A stretch of 5,510 nt of DNA from an uncultured Prevotella sp. (GTDB lineage Bacteria; Bacteroidota; Bacteroidia; Bacteroidales; Bacteroidaceae), in NCBI GenBank assembly GCA_937906765.1, contig CALCUV010000183.1, positions 1-5,510 on the forward strand. The letters run 5' to 3'. Under the pieces are notes generated by a model. That model was not told where the DNA came from. It saw only the letters and a program-made list of their open reading frames with translations, and did no database searches. This document shows positions 4,341 through 5,510 of the stretch, in pieces; the first letter of the stretch is position 1; every line of letters starts with the position of its first letter. The position numbers were made by a program, and so were the translations under genes.

Positions 4341-5510
4341 ATGAAAATCCGCACCCTTCTTTTATTAAAATTCTTCTTGTCCTCCGTGCTTATCGGCATG
4401 GTGGCAAAGGTTATATTCCTGCTTTACAATGGGTGGGGAAGGGAACTGAGCGTGGGTGATTGTTTTGCCATTTTGTGGAACGGACTGCCGCTTGACCTTT
4501 CCTTTAGCGGTTATGTTTCGGCCATCCTGTGGCTCATTCTTTTAGCGGGGTATTGGATTAGTATTCATCGCAATGTTTTCTACGTCTATTTTGCCTTTGC
4601 CGCACTCTTGCAGGGCATCATCTATATTGTAGATACGGGACTCTTTGCGTTTTGGAATTTTAAGATAGACGCTACAATTTTTACTTACCTTGATTCGCCA
4701 AAAGAGGTAATGGCTTCGGTGAGCACACTTTATGTAGTGGTGGGGATTTCTTGCATTTTGGCGGCGGTAATAGGTATCTTCCTGCTTTACAAGCGCACAT
4801 TTACGAAGGAGTCTGCCACCCGCTTGGCACAGTTACGCTTATCTATGACGAAGCGCGTCATCGGCACGTTTGTCCACCTCCTTTTGGGCGGTTTGCTTTT
4901 CTTGGCCATCCGTGGCGGAGTGGGAGTTTCAACGGCTAACCCAGGAGTGGTTTATTTCTCTGAAAATGCCTTTCTGAACTCTGCGGCGGTGAATCCGGCG
5001 TTTAACCTGTTCTATTCACTTTCTAAGGTGAAGGACTTTAGCGAACGCGCAAATTATTTTAATGCCGATGAACTGAAGGCTAAGTATGCTGCGCTGGAAA
5101 TCAGCACGGAAAGTAAAAACACAAAGTCACTCCTGACCACACAGCGACCAAACATCGTGTTGGTGATTTTGGAAGGTTGTGGCACTACGTTTTACAACAC
5201 GCCCGAAGTTATGCCAAACCTGAAGGCGTTGGCGGCAGAGGGGGTGGAGTTTACGAATTGTTATGCCAATTCTTTCCGTACGGACCGTGGCGTAGTGTGT
5301 ACGTTGAGCGGTTTTCCCTCTTATCCCGATGTGAGTGTGATGAAGTTAACGGACAGTAAGATTGCGGGTCTTCCCTCCATCGCACGTTCGCTCAGCCGTG
5401 AGGGATATGACACAGAATTTATCTATGGTGGCGACATCAATTTCACGAACACCAACGGGTATTTGCTTTCAACGGGCTACCGTCGCACATATAGCGAAAA
5501 GGACTTCCCC
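4341..5510 (+). CDS. LTA synthase-like membrane sulfatase-fold protein, 3' partial
   Basis: The frame stays open from ATG 4341 to the window edge, giving 390 residues of a protein that is usually about 600-650 in this family. The N-terminus has five hydrophobic segments, near residues 5-28, 56-75, 79-105, 129-150 and 173-191. An extracytoplasmic alkaline-phosphatase/sulfatase domain begins at PNIVLVILEG (270-279). E278 is the likely metal ligand, and T314 in SFRTDRG (311-317) the likely nucleophile that carries phosphoglycerol or phosphoethanolamine. GGDINFTNTNGY (363-374) matches the following conserved block. The distal metal-binding Asp/His motifs would lie beyond the window. Bacteroidetes lack Gram-positive teichoic acid, so the acceptor is unknown; periplasmic transfer of a phospho-head group to lipid or glycan is inferred. 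No upstream in-frame ATG is present, and MKIRTLLLLKFF looks like a natural start. Confidence 0.87.
   Translation, partial: MKIRTLLLLKFFLSSVLIGMVAKVIFLLYNGWGRELSVGDCFAILWNGLPLDLSFSGYVSAILWLILLAGYWISIHRNVFYVYFAFAALLQGIIYIVDTGLFAFWNFKIDATIFTYLDSPKEVMASVSTLYVVVGISCILAAVIGIFLLYKRTFTKESATRLAQLRLSMTKRVIGTFVHLLLGGLLFLAIRGGVGVSTANPGVVYFSENAFLNSAAVNPAFNLFYSLSKVKDFSERANYFNADELKAKYAALEISTESKNTKSLLTTQRPNIVLVILEGCGTTFYNTPEVMPNLKALAAEGVEFTNCYANSFRTDRGVVCTLSGFPSYPDVSVMKLTDSKIAGLPSIARSLSREGYDTEFIYGGDINFTNTNGYLLSTGYRRTYSEKDFP

Noticed and set aside
4751..5359. Short plus-strand frames (4751-4939, 5177-5359) inside the LTA-synthase-like gene
   Set aside because: They are out-of-frame shadows of the 4341-5510 gene, which has clear domain structure.

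Overview
The window looks like one end of an assembled contig from a member of the Bacteroidetes, most likely Bacteroidales close to Prevotella. The evidence is protein resemblance recognised by eye, start codons without Shine-Dalgarno sequences, and Bacteroidetes-type -7 promoter elements (TAnnTTTG) ahead of genes. I could not run database searches, so the genus is an inference.

Layout. Bases 1-35 are Illumina adapter, not genome. Next, on the minus strand, comes a phosphate butyryltransferase gene truncated by the contig end (to 642). A composite intergenic region follows (643-845) with a tandem 7-mer array, a 14-bp inverted repeat and a tandem 8-mer array. A complete minus-strand gene (846-2507) encodes a nucleoside/uridine kinase-like protein with a threonyl-tRNA-synthetase-like N-terminus; its promoter is visible at 2601-2633. 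From about 2610 to 3436 there is no credible gene. That stretch carries seven DnaA-box-like sequences (2705-3028) beside a very AT-rich tract, then a 166-bp element with inverted ends and internal hairpins (3071-3236), then two small hairpins. On the plus strand follow tcdA (3437-4177), a second 8-mer array overlapping its stop codon, and a partial gene for an LTA-synthase-like membrane sulfatase-fold protein running off the window (4341-5510).

How it fits together. The four genes point away from the DnaA-box region, two leftward and two rightward, as expected around a chromosomal replication origin. The main result is therefore a candidate oriC between the nucleoside kinase gene and tcdA, without an adjacent dnaA. 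The genes do not form one pathway: they cover acyl-phosphate metabolism, nucleotide salvage, tRNA t6A37 cyclisation and envelope modification. Recurrent 8-mer repeats (RAGGTTWT) sit directly behind both complete genes, and a reversed copy sits just before the kinase start codon. I see no CRISPR array, tRNA, rRNA or complete transposase gene.
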